64,000 bases of DNA from Rhodanobacter sp. C06 (GTDB lineage: Bacteria; Pseudomonadota; Gammaproteobacteria; Xanthomonadales; Rhodanobacteraceae), in NCBI RefSeq assembly GCF_002001105.1, contig NZ_MUNP01000030.1:59459-123458 (forward strand), written 5' to 3'. Below the pieces are notes generated by a model that did not search any database, was not told the DNA's origin, and saw nothing but the letters and a program-made list of their open reading frames with translations. A program made the translations under genes and the position numbers. Shown here piece after piece: positions 8,741 through 16,059 of the stretch (within the stretch, counting starts at the first letter, position 1; each line of letters opens with the position of its first letter).

Positions 8741-9274
8741 ATGGCATCACCGAAATTCATCACGCCTTACATAGAGCACGGTGAGAAGGCGAACGCGGTA
8801 CGCAAGATCACCGTTTCGATTCCGCTCCATGTATTGCGTACGCTGTCCGACCTGCGCACCGAGCGTCAGGTGAAGAATTTGAGGCACGCCACCAACAGCG
8901 ATTTGCTGGTCGAGGCGTTCCTCCATGCTTTTACTGGGCAACCACTGCCAACCGATGAGGAGCTGAGACGAACCATGGCCACTGCCAAGAAATCCGCTGC
9001 AAAGAAGCCGGCTGCCAAGAAGGCCGCCAAGAAGACCACTGCCAAGAAGACCGCCGCCAAGAAGCCGGCCGTCAAGAAGGCTGCTGCGAAGAAGACCGCC
9101 CGCAAGCCGGCGGCGAAGAAGGTCGCCAAGAAGCCGGCGGCTGCGAAGAAGACCACGGCGAAGAAAGTCGCCAAGAAGCCGGCGGCGAAGAAAGCCGCTG
9201 CCAAGAAGCCTGCCGCCGCCAAGGTGGTGAAGGCCGTCAAGACCAGCAAGACCAGCAAGACCACCAAGAAGTAA
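8741..9274 (+). CDS. metJ: MetJ methionine-repressor domain fused to a histone H1-like Lys/Ala-rich tail
   Basis: A 177-residue two-part protein. Residues 1-77 match E. coli MetJ almost throughout: [14 protein letters not shown], then the DNA-contacting ribbon RKITVSIPL at 21-29, the helix [15 protein letters not shown], and [13 protein letters not shown]. In MetJ this forms a ribbon-helix-helix dimer that uses SAM as corepressor. The last part of MetJ, about 27 residues in E. coli, is absent. Instead residues 80-177 are a run of [13 protein letters not shown] repeats like bacterial H1 homologues and eukaryotic H1 tails, a non-specific DNA binder. Met79 (ATG at 8975) is preceded by GAGGAG, so a free H1-like protein of 99 residues could also be made. 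Domain assignments are firm from sequence; the joint function is inference. Confidence 0.9.
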   Translation: MASPKFITPYIEHGEKANAVRKITVSIPLHVLRTLSDLRTERQVKNLRHATNSDLLVEAFLHAFTGQPLPTDEELRRTMATAKKSAAKKPAAKKAAKKTTAKKTAAKKPAVKKAAAKKTARKPAAKKVAKKPAAAKKTTAKKVAKKPAAKKAAAKKPAAAKVVKAVKTSKTSKTTKK

Positions 9275-9346
9275 GCACTACAACAACAGGCATCATCGAT
9301 TTGTCTCCCCGCGGTGCCCAGCGCGGGGAGATCGATTCGGAAACTT

Positions 9347-9376
9347 CGTCCCGGCCCTGCCGGGACGTTTCGTTTT
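9347..9376 (+). terminator. Terminator after the MetJ-H1 gene
   Basis: A 9-base stem CGTCCCGGC/GCCGGGACG with a CCT loop, followed by TTTCGTTTT. A weaker inverted repeat (CTCCCCGCG with CGCGGGGAG) lies just upstream at about 9305-9330. Confidence 0.8.
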
Positions 9377-9378
9377 AG

Positions 9379-9499
9379 GAGTGCGGCCATGGATGGGCGC
9401 CCGTTTGACTCCCGGGACCAGGGACGATCGCAAGGATTGAGGAGAGCGGTCATGGGGGCGCCCGTTTGACTCCCGCGACCAGGGACGATCGCAAGGATA
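9379..9499. repeat. REP-like repeats, family A (two tandem copies)
   Basis: Two copies (9379-9436 and 9442-9499) each end with the block GGGACGATCGCAAGGAT and share CGCCCGTTTGACTCCCG. The second has lost part of its left portion. No gene is seen between here and 9726; the rest of the gap is featureless apart from a likely leader for the TonB-domain gene. Confidence 0.8.
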
Positions 9500-9725
9500 G
9501 GCGCCGGAAGCTGCCGGGCCGTTCCATGCCGCCCCGCCAGCACGACCCCGGCCACGCCGCCGCGGAACGCATCACGGCTTGCGACGAAAGTCCGTGCGAT
9601 TTGCCCGCCCGGCGCAATGCGGTTACCTTTCCCACATCCGCGCCGCGGCGTAGTCAGGGGACTCGCCGCTCCTGGATGCACAGGGGGAAAAAGCGCGGGT
9701 ATCTGTCGACACTCGGTGAGAGACC

Positions 9726-10745
9726 ATGGATACCCGATATACACACATCGCGCGCCGTCGCGTGCGCGGGGCCGTCCGGCCCGTTGCCATCGCCATCATT
9801 GCCATCGTCGCCGCGCTTGCCGCCGCGGCATGGCTGTTGATCGTCCGCCCCTACCAGCAGCAGATGCAACTGGACAACGGCGGCGTGCCCGCCGTGGCGG
9901 CGGCCGGGAAGACGCCGGCCGAAGCCGCGCCCGCCAACGTGCAGGCGATGGACGTCAACCAGCTGCTGACCGAGGCCAGCAAGGCCCTGAAGGATCAACG
10001 CTACCTGGCGCCGGCGGGCAACAACGCGTTCGAGTTCTACCTGCGCGTGCTGGCCAAGCAGCCGGGCAACCCGGTGGCGACCAGTGCCCTGCGCGAGACC
10101 TTCCCGTATGCCGCATCGGACGCCGAGCAGGCAGTCAACTCGCGCGACTTCAACGAGGCGCAGCGCGAGATCGACCTGCTGGCCAAGGCCGATCCGGCGA
10201 ACTACACGCTGACCATCCTGCGTTCCAAGCTCGATGCCCAACGCAAGCTGGCCAGCCAGCAGCAACAGCAGGCGGAGGACCAGCAGAAGGCGGCGCAACT
10301 CGCCGTGCAGAAGGCGGCCACCGAGAAGCAGGAAGCTGCGAAGCAGGCCGAACAGCAGCAGGCGCAGCTGGCCGCCGAGCAGGCCAAGGCGAAACAGCAG
10401 CATACCGAGCAGCAGCAAACCGCAGCACAGGCGACGGCGCAACCCGCTCCGACCGCGGTCGCCGCGGCCGAGAGCAGCGACGCGGTGCTGCTGAAGGGTG
10501 CGAACCCGAACTATCCCACCGCGGCCCTGCGCGCGGGCCAGAGCGGCTGGGTGGTGGTCGGTTTCACGGTTACGCCGGAGGGCCGCACCTCGGACGTGCA
10601 CGTGGTCGATGCGCAGCCGCGACACGTGTTCGATCGTTCCGCGATGGAGGCGGTGAGCCGCTACCGCTTCAAGCCGGCGATGCGCGGCGGCACCGCGGTG
10701 GCGAGCACCAAGCAGCAGAAGATCGAGTTCAGCACCGGGCGCTGA
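9726..10745 (+). CDS. TonB-family protein (energy transducer with C-terminal TonB domain)
   Basis: A 339-residue periplasm-spanning protein. One membrane anchor lies at about residues 19-41 after a basic N-terminus. A central region from about 170 to 235 is a Gln/Ala/Lys/Glu-rich coiled coil (many QQQ and AEQQ runs). The C-terminal domain from about 255 has the TonB fold signature: YPTAALRAGQSGWVVVGFTVTPEGRT, then SAMEAVSRYRFKPA. Such proteins carry proton-motive force from ExbBD to outer-membrane receptors; the Gln-rich linker replaces the usual Pro-rich one. exbB and exbD are not adjacent, so its receptor partner is unknown; the receptor at 22 kb is one candidate. Confidence 0.85.
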   Translation: MDTRYTHIARRRVRGAVRPVAIAIIAIVAALAAAAWLLIVRPYQQQMQLDNGGVPAVAAAGKTPAEAAPANVQAMDVNQLLTEASKALKDQRYLAPAGNNAFEFYLRVLAKQPGNPVATSALRETFPYAASDAEQAVNSRDFNEAQREIDLLAKADPANYTLTILRSKLDAQRKLASQQQQQAEDQQKAAQLAVQKAATEKQEAAKQAEQQQAQLAAEQAKAKQQHTEQQQTAAQATAQPAPTAVAAAESSDAVLLKGANPNYPTAALRAGQSGWVVVGFTVTPEGRTSDVHVVDAQPRHVFDRSAMEAVSRYRFKPAMRGGTAVASTKQQKIEFSTGR

Positions 10746-10767
10746 TCGACCCGCAGCAGATGCAAAC

Positions 10768-10800
10768 GAAGACGGCGCATGCATCGCATGCGCCGTCTTC
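10768..10800. terminator. Bidirectional hairpin between convergent genes
   Basis: A perfect 15-base stem (10768-10782 with 10786-10800) and a 3-base loop, placed between the TonB-domain gene and the convergent serine hydrolase gene. No T-run, so it may act as a rho-assisted or structural end. Confidence 0.7.
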
Positions 10801-10827
10801 GCGTTGGCCGTAGCGGTGACGACCGGT

Positions 10828-12129
10828 TCAGCGGTGGCGGCGCGATCGCGCCTTGCGCGCAGGTTTGGCCTTGGCCGGTGCCGCCTTGGCGGGTTCGGGA
10901 CTTTCCACTCCGGCCCAGTCCACGTGGGGCAGGCCAAGCAGGCTGTCGAACACCATCGGCATCAGCCCGCTGGGCATCGCGCCGGCGGAGTTCCACAAGG
11001 TGACCACGCCCGCGTGGTACTTCGGGAAGAAACCGATCATGGTGCGGTAACCGGCCACCGCGCCGGCGTGGTAGATCAGCGTTTCGCCGGCGTAGGTGTA
11101 GACGCGCCAGCCCAGCGCGTAATGCGCGGCGCTGAGCCGCGCATGCCGCCACGGCGTGGCGCGCAGTTCGGTCGGCGTGTTCACGGCGGGCGCATGCAGC
11201 ACGTCGAGCAGGCTGGTGGGCAACACGTCCTGGCGGCCGCCCATCTGCGCGATCAGCCATTGCTCCATGTCGCGGATGCTGGCGTTGACGCCGGCGGCCG
11301 GCGCCACGCGGTAATAGGTCTCGTTGGGCTCGAACGGAATCCAGCCGTGGTTCCGGCCGGGGCGATGCGGGTGCGCCCAGCTCTTGCTGGATTCCAGCGC
11401 GGAGCGGCCGTAGCTGGCGGTCTGCATGTCCAGCGGGTGGAACAGCCTCTGGTCGACGAGGCGGTCGAAGAAGTTGCCGGTGCGCGCGAACAGCACGTCG
11501 CCGATCATGCTGAAGGCGACATTCTGGTAGCCGTAGCACTGGCCCGCGGGGCAGGTGATGTCCACCTCGTCCAGCTTGCGCACCAGCTCCTGGTAGGACT
11601 CGTCGCCTTCGAGCAGGTTGTCGTAAGTGTTGTGCGGCAGGCCCAGCCGCTGGCCGAGGATGTCGGCCACGGTGGCCTGGTCGGCGGACTGCATGTCCTT
11701 GAGCTTGAAGTAGGGCAACACGTCGACCAGCTTCATGTCCCAGCGCAGCTTGCCGCTGTCCACCAGCAGGCCGGTGACCGCGGTGGCGAAGGCCTTGGAG
11801 AGCGAGGCCAGCCGGAACACGGTGGTGGGCGTCACCGGCGTCTGGCTGGCGGCGTCGGCATAACCCAGGGTGTGCTCGAACACCACCTTGTCGTCGATCA
11901 CCACCGCCGTGGCCAGGCCGGCGGCCCCGTGGCGCGTGTCGAGTTCGTCCAGCCAGCGGTGATAGTCGGCCAGCGTGGCCTTGACGCGTTCGGGCGGCAG
12001 TTCGGCCGTGGCGATGTGCGCGCTGGCCGGCGGCAGGTTGCCGCCGTCGTCGGCCGGTGCCGCGTGGAGGCCGGTGCAGGCCAGTCCGATGGCGCAGGCG
12101 AGAGCGAGGGGCAGGTGTCGAAACGGCAT
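10828..12129 (-). CDS. Exported serine hydrolase of the beta-lactamase/class C (PBP-like) family
   Basis: A 433-residue protein when started at the ATG giving MPFRHLPLALACAIGLACTGLHA, a clear signal peptide; the longer frame upstream adds Arg-rich text and is rejected. The active-site motifs of the serine beta-lactamase/DD-peptidase fold are visible: S-x-x-K in RLASLSKAF and Y-x-N in YGYQNVAF; a late His-Ala-Gly (YHAGAVAGY) replaces the K-T-G motif, as in esterase/class C-like relatives. The C-terminus is a basic Ala/Lys/Arg tail. Substrate is unknown; it may be a peptidase or esterase rather than a resistance enzyme. Confidence 0.87.
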   Translation of the reverse strand: MPFRHLPLALACAIGLACTGLHAAPADDGGNLPPASAHIATAELPPERVKATLADYHRWLDELDTRHGAAGLATAVVIDDKVVFEHTLGYADAASQTPVTPTTVFRLASLSKAFATAVTGLLVDSGKLRWDMKLVDVLPYFKLKDMQSADQATVADILGQRLGLPHNTYDNLLEGDESYQELVRKLDEVDITCPAGQCYGYQNVAFSMIGDVLFARTGNFFDRLVDQRLFHPLDMQTASYGRSALESSKSWAHPHRPGRNHGWIPFEPNETYYRVAPAAGVNASIRDMEQWLIAQMGGRQDVLPTSLLDVLHAPAVNTPTELRATPWRHARLSAAHYALGWRVYTYAGETLIYHAGAVAGYRTMIGFFPKYHAGVVTLWNSAGAMPSGLMPMVFDSLLGLPHVDWAGVESPEPAKAAPAKAKPARKARSRRHR

Positions 12130-12344
12130 GTACTTCGGCAAGGCTGGATGACGCAGAAGACGTCGGAGTGGAATGCGCCGCAGGCGGGCGATCGGCAGTG
12201 GTGCGGAGACTCCGATTCTCCGGCACTTTGCACGGAGGAACAACGCGGCCGCGCGCGCGGGTTCATCCGGCGATCGCCACGGACGACTGGCGAGGGGCGT
12301 GCTAGCCTTCAGCCCTCCGGATTTTGCCCGTGCTGGATGTCCCC

Positions 12345-13649
12345 GTGAGTTCGATCCGTGTCGCCGCGATCCGTGAGGGCGCTGAACCCGCGTTGTCGGC
12401 GCTGGCGTTCTTCTTCGTGATGACGTCGTACTACATCATCCGGCCAGTCATGGGCCAACTGAGCGGCGCGGTCGGCTCGCAGTCGTTGCCGCTGTTCTAC
12501 GGCGCGGTGTTCGTGGTGATGCTGCTGCTGACGCCGCTGTTCGGCATGCTGGTGGCGCGCTTCCGACGCAGGCAATTGCTCGGCTGGAGCTACAGCTTTT
12601 TCATCCTGTGCCTGCTCGCGTTCGTGCCCGCATTTGTGGCGCAGGATCGCATCGGTGCGCGCGAGCTGGGCGTGGTGTTTTTCGTCTGGGCCAGCGTGTT
12701 CAACCTGTTCGTGGTGTCGCTGTTCTGGAGTTTCATGGCCGACATCTTCTCCAGCGGTCAGGCGCGACGGGTGTTTTCGCTGATCGCACTCAGCGGCATG
12801 GCGGGCGCGGTCTTCGGTCCGCTGGTGACCAAGCTGCTGGTGCGGCTGATCGGAGTGGCGCCGCTGCTGGTGGTCTCGGCGCTGGCGTTGGCGCTGGCGC
12901 TGGCATTGCTGCTGCGACTCTCCGCGCGGCATGACCGCCAGCCGGGCAGCCGGGGCGACGAGGCGGTCGGCGGCTCACTGTGGGCCGGAGTCAAGGAGCT
13001 GTGGTCGCGTCCGTTCCTGCGTTACATGGCCTTGCTGATGCTGTTCGGCGACGGCATCGGTACGCTGGCCTATGCGTTGGTGGCGGATTACGCCAAGGCG
13101 CATTTTGTCGACACGGTGGCGCGCACGGCGTTCTACAACAACCTGGATCTGGCCACCAACACGCTCGGCGCGGTGCTGCAGCTCACGTTGACGCGCTGGT
13201 TGCTGATCCGTCGCGGCGCGGGCTGGGGGCTGGTGTTGCCGGCAGTGGTTAACGTGGCGCTGTTGTTGATGGTGGCGATCGGCGGCCATGGCACGGTGGT
13301 GGTTTCCGGCTATGGCGTGTCGCTGCTGGCCTTGATGATGGTGGTCACGCGCGGCTTCGCCTATGGCATGACCAAGCCGGCGGTGGATGCGCTGTACACG
13401 CGGGTGCAGCGCGAGACGCGCTACAAGGGCAAGAACTTCGTCGAGACGACGGTGTGGCGCTTCGGCGACCTGGTGGTGACCAGCGCGGTGAGCGGCCTGC
13501 GCATGCTGGGCGTGGGCGTGACCGGGCTGGCATTGGCGGGCACCGGCGTGGCGATGCTGGCTACCTGGGTGTCGCGCCGGGCGGGTTGGTCGCCGGATCT
13601 GGCGCCGGACGAACCGGCGACGCGAACCGGGGCCGCGACGTCGGCTTGA
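12345..13649 (+). CDS. MFS-type multi-pass transporter (possibly nucleotide-exchanger-like)
   Basis: About 434 residues with roughly twelve hydrophobic helices and an N-terminal SYYIIRPVMGQLSG segment. That start and the loop LFWSFMADIFSSGQARRVFSL resemble the TLC/NTP-NDP exchanger-like branch of the MFS in free-living bacteria, but the similarity is recalled, not measured, and the substrate is unknown. There is no ATG at the 5' end: GTG at 12345 with GGAT seven bases before it was chosen; GTG at 12330 or TTG at 12324 are alternatives. Confidence 0.75.
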   Translation: MSSIRVAAIREGAEPALSALAFFFVMTSYYIIRPVMGQLSGAVGSQSLPLFYGAVFVVMLLLTPLFGMLVARFRRRQLLGWSYSFFILCLLAFVPAFVAQDRIGARELGVVFFVWASVFNLFVVSLFWSFMADIFSSGQARRVFSLIALSGMAGAVFGPLVTKLLVRLIGVAPLLVVSALALALALALLLRLSARHDRQPGSRGDEAVGGSLWAGVKELWSRPFLRYMALLMLFGDGIGTLAYALVADYAKAHFVDTVARTAFYNNLDLATNTLGAVLQLTLTRWLLIRRGAGWGLVLPAVVNVALLLMVAIGGHGTVVVSGYGVSLLALMMVVTRGFAYGMTKPAVDALYTRVQRETRYKGKNFVETTVWRFGDLVVTSAVSGLRMLGVGVTGLALAGTGVAMLATWVSRRAGWSPDLAPDEPATRTGAATSA

Positions 13650-13682
13650 CCGCCCGTCACCGCCCTGTTCAGCAAACGCGAT

Positions 13683-14111
13683 TCAGCCGGTGATGTAGCG
13701 TTCCAGATGCTCGATCTGCTCGGCCTGGGCGTCGATCACTGCCTTCACCAAGTCGCCGATCGAGATGACACCCACCAGCTTGCCGCCTTCGAGTACCGGC
13801 AGGTGGCGCACGCGGCTGTCGGTGCACAGGCGCATGCAATCGAGCACGTCGGTCTGCGGTCCCACGGTGAGCGGATCGGCACGCATGATGTCGGCCACCG
13901 CGGTCTGCGCCGAGGAGCGGCCCTGCAGGATCACCTTGCGTGCGTAGTCGCGCTCGGACACCACGCCTGCCAGCTGTTCGCCGCGCATCACCAGCAGGGC
14001 GCCGATGCGGTGTTCGGCCATCAGCTTGATCGCCTCGAGCACGGGCGCGTCCGGCGCGATGGTGTAGATGCTGCCACCCTTGCCTTCCAGCAGATGCCTG
14101 ACCTGACGCAT
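13683..14111 (-). CDS. Two-CBS-domain protein
   Basis: A 142-residue protein formed almost wholly of two CBS motifs (about residues 10-65 and 75-135), a Bateman module that usually binds adenosine nucleotides. Diagnostic stretches are MAEHRIGALLVM with GVVSERDY, and DSRVRHLPVLEGGKLVGVISIGDLV. No catalytic domain is attached. The start was set at MRQVRHLLEGK; 25 extra codons upstream do not fit the family. Converges with the transporter gene. Role unknown, likely an energy or ligand sensor. Confidence 0.9.
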   Translation of the reverse strand: MRQVRHLLEGKGGSIYTIAPDAPVLEAIKLMAEHRIGALLVMRGEQLAGVVSERDYARKVILQGRSSAQTAVADIMRADPLTVGPQTDVLDCMRLCTDSRVRHLPVLEGGKLVGVISIGDLVKAVIDAQAEQIEHLERYITG

Positions 14112-14201
14112 GTCCGGACTCCGGTTGAACCCGTGGATGGGGCGGAACCAGTCTAGCGCCGGCGCCAGCGGCGGGTGTAGCCGCATCGTGAAGTGCCGTT
14201 T

Positions 14202-14261
14202 GAGAAGTGCGGCCAGGGACGGCCACCCGCTTGATTTTCGCGATCAAGGACGATCGCAAAG
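14202..14261. repeat. REP-like repeat, family A (copy)
   Basis: Begins GAGAAGTGCGGCCAGGGACG and ends GGACGATCGCAAAGG, matching the copies at 9.4 and 62.4 kb. It abuts the stop codon of mtgA and probably lies at the end of both neighbouring transcripts. Confidence 0.8.
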
Positions 14262-14262
14262 G

Positions 14263-14973
14263 TCACCGCCCATCGATATAGGCCGGCCCGCCGAGCTGGC
14301 GCATCTGCCGCTCGATCCAGTCCGCACGGCGCAGCACGTAGGCGCTCGGGCGGTCGGCGTGCAGACGCCGCGGGCTGGGCAGCACCGCGGCCAGCCGCGC
14401 CGCCTGCGCCGGCGTGAGGCGTGCGGGCGGCACGTGGAAATAGATCTCGCTGGCCGCACCCACGCCGTAGATGCCGTCGCCCAGCTCGGCGATGTTCATA
14501 TACACCTCGAGGATGCGCCGCTTCGGCCAGGTCAGCTCGATCAGCACGGTGAAGTACGCCTCCAGCCCCTTGCGCACGAAGCTGCGGCCGTTCCACAGGA
14601 ACAGGTTCTTCGCGGTCTGCTGGCTGATCGTGCTGGCCCCGCGCAGGCGCGCGCCGTCGTCGGCCGCGTCGATCGCCTCGTGGATGGAGTCGAAGTCGAA
14701 GCCGTGATGGAACGGGAATTTCTGGTCCTCGCCCGCCACCATCGCCAGCGGTACCCACGGCGACACCTGCGACCACGGCACCCAGTGCTGGCGCAGGCGG
14801 AAATCGCGTTCGCCGTGCAGCCAGGCGCCGACGTGGCGCTCCAGCATCACCGCCGAGGTCACCGGCGGCACGAAGCGCAGCACCAGCACCGCCAGCCAGG
14901 TGAGTGCCAGCCAGGCCAGCGCGGCGAACGCGATCCAGCGCAGAAGGCGACGAAAGGACGGGCGACGGAACAT
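14263..14973 (-). CDS. mtgA: Monofunctional biosynthetic peptidoglycan transglycosylase
   Basis: A 236-residue membrane-anchored GT51 glycosyltransferase that polymerises lipid II into glycan strands. An N-terminal transmembrane segment (about residues 12-36) is followed by the catalytic Glu in AGEDQKFPFHHGFD, the RGASTISQQTAKNLFLW motif and KRRILEVYMNIAELG. There is no transpeptidase domain, as expected for MtgA. The start at MFRRPSFRRLL gives family length; 66 further codons upstream are not used. Ends against a family A repeat. Confidence 0.95.
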   Translation of the reverse strand: MFRRPSFRRLLRWIAFAALAWLALTWLAVLVLRFVPPVTSAVMLERHVGAWLHGERDFRLRQHWVPWSQVSPWVPLAMVAGEDQKFPFHHGFDFDSIHEAIDAADDGARLRGASTISQQTAKNLFLWNGRSFVRKGLEAYFTVLIELTWPKRRILEVYMNIAELGDGIYGVGAASEIYFHVPPARLTPAQAARLAAVLPSPRRLHADRPSAYVLRRADWIERQMRQLGGPAYIDGR

Positions 14974-15080
14974 GGCGTACCAAGGCGGAGATTCGCGGCA
15001 GTATAAGCGTGCCGTCTTGCCGGCCATTGCGCACCGGCCATTCGCCCCTATCTTGCGGAGATTGGCTTGAGAGGTGATTC

Positions 15081-15977
15081 GTGGAAACCGTACTGGTCGA
15101 AGATGTGCTGCACCGCTTCCTGCTCGAACGCGCCGGCGTGCGCGGCGCGTTGGTGCGGCTGGGGCCGGCATGGCGCGAAGTGGCCGGCCGTGCCGACTAT
15201 CCCGCCGAGGTGCGCGAGCTGCTCGGCGAGGCGTTGGCGGCCAGCGCGCTGCTGACCGCGAACATCAAGCTCGACGGCGAGCTGTCGGTGCAGCTGAAGA
15301 GCACGGGCGCCCTGCGCCTGCTGTTCGCCGAATGCACCGACCAGGGCCGCCTGCGCGGCCTGGCGCGCTGGGAGCCGCCGCTGCCCGAGCCACTGTCGCT
15401 CGACGCGCTGCCGCAGGCGGTACTGGCGATCACCATCGGCAACGTGGAACGCGGCCAGCGCTACCAGGGCCTGGTGGAGCTGCGCGCGGCGGACCTCGCG
15501 GGCGTGCTGGAGAACTACTTCGCCCAGTCCGAGCAACTGCCCGCGCGGCTGGTGCTGGCCGCCGACGGCGAGCATGCGGTGGGCCTGATGCTGCAGAAGC
15601 TGCCCGACGATGGCGGCCACGGCGGGGCGCAAGACGAGGATGCATGGGCGCGGATCACGCACCTCACCTCCACGCTGGGTGCGGCGGAGCTGCTGACCAC
15701 CGCGCCGGAGCAACTGCTGTACCGCCTGTACCACGAGGAATCCGTGCGCCTGTTCGAGCCGCGCCCGCTGACGTTCGGCTGCAGCTGCAGCCGCGAGCGC
15801 GTGGCGGCGATGCTGCGTTCGCTGGGCCGCGACGAGGTGGAGGCGACGCTGGACGCGCAGGACGGCCAGATCGAGGTGAACTGCGAGTTCTGCGCGCAGC
15901 GCTACCGGTTCGACCGCGTCGACGCGGAGCACCTGTTGCGCGATGCCGGCGGGGCGGGGGTATCCGGCACGGCATGA
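15081..15977 (+). CDS. hslO: Redox-regulated molecular chaperone Hsp33
   Basis: A 298-residue cytoplasmic holdase chaperone switched on by oxidative unfolding. The redox zinc site is intact: Cys234-x-Cys236 in FGCSCSRERV and Cys268-x-x-Cys271 in NCEFCAQRY. The N-terminal domain contains the family stretch SALLTANIKLDGELSVQLKSTG. The gene is divergent from mtgA with its own short leader. A family B inverted repeat follows immediately. Confidence 0.96.
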   Translation: METVLVEDVLHRFLLERAGVRGALVRLGPAWREVAGRADYPAEVRELLGEALAASALLTANIKLDGELSVQLKSTGALRLLFAECTDQGRLRGLARWEPPLPEPLSLDALPQAVLAITIGNVERGQRYQGLVELRAADLAGVLENYFAQSEQLPARLVLAADGEHAVGLMLQKLPDDGGHGGAQDEDAWARITHLTSTLGAAELLTTAPEQLLYRLYHEESVRLFEPRPLTFGCSCSRERVAAMLRSLGRDEVEATLDAQDGQIEVNCEFCAQRYRFDRVDAEHLLRDAGGAGVSGTA

Positions 15978-15984
15978 ACGCGCC

Positions 15985-16059
15985 GTAGGAGCGCACCCTG
16001 TGCGCGAAGCTCTGGTGCCGATCGGAGCAAAAGCATTCGCGCACAGGGTGCGCTCCTAC
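15985..16059. repeat. Long inverted repeat, family B (second copy)
   Basis: Arms at 15985-16007 and 16037-16059 match those of the copy at 2665-2733 but enclose a different 29-base loop. The right arm holds the stop codon of the convergent GGDEF-EAL gene, so the repeat sets the end of that protein. Probably also a bidirectional transcription end. Confidence 0.85.

Noticed and set aside
12130..12243. 38-codon N-terminal extension of the serine hydrolase
   Set aside because: Arg-rich text that would displace the clear signal peptide beginning at 12129.
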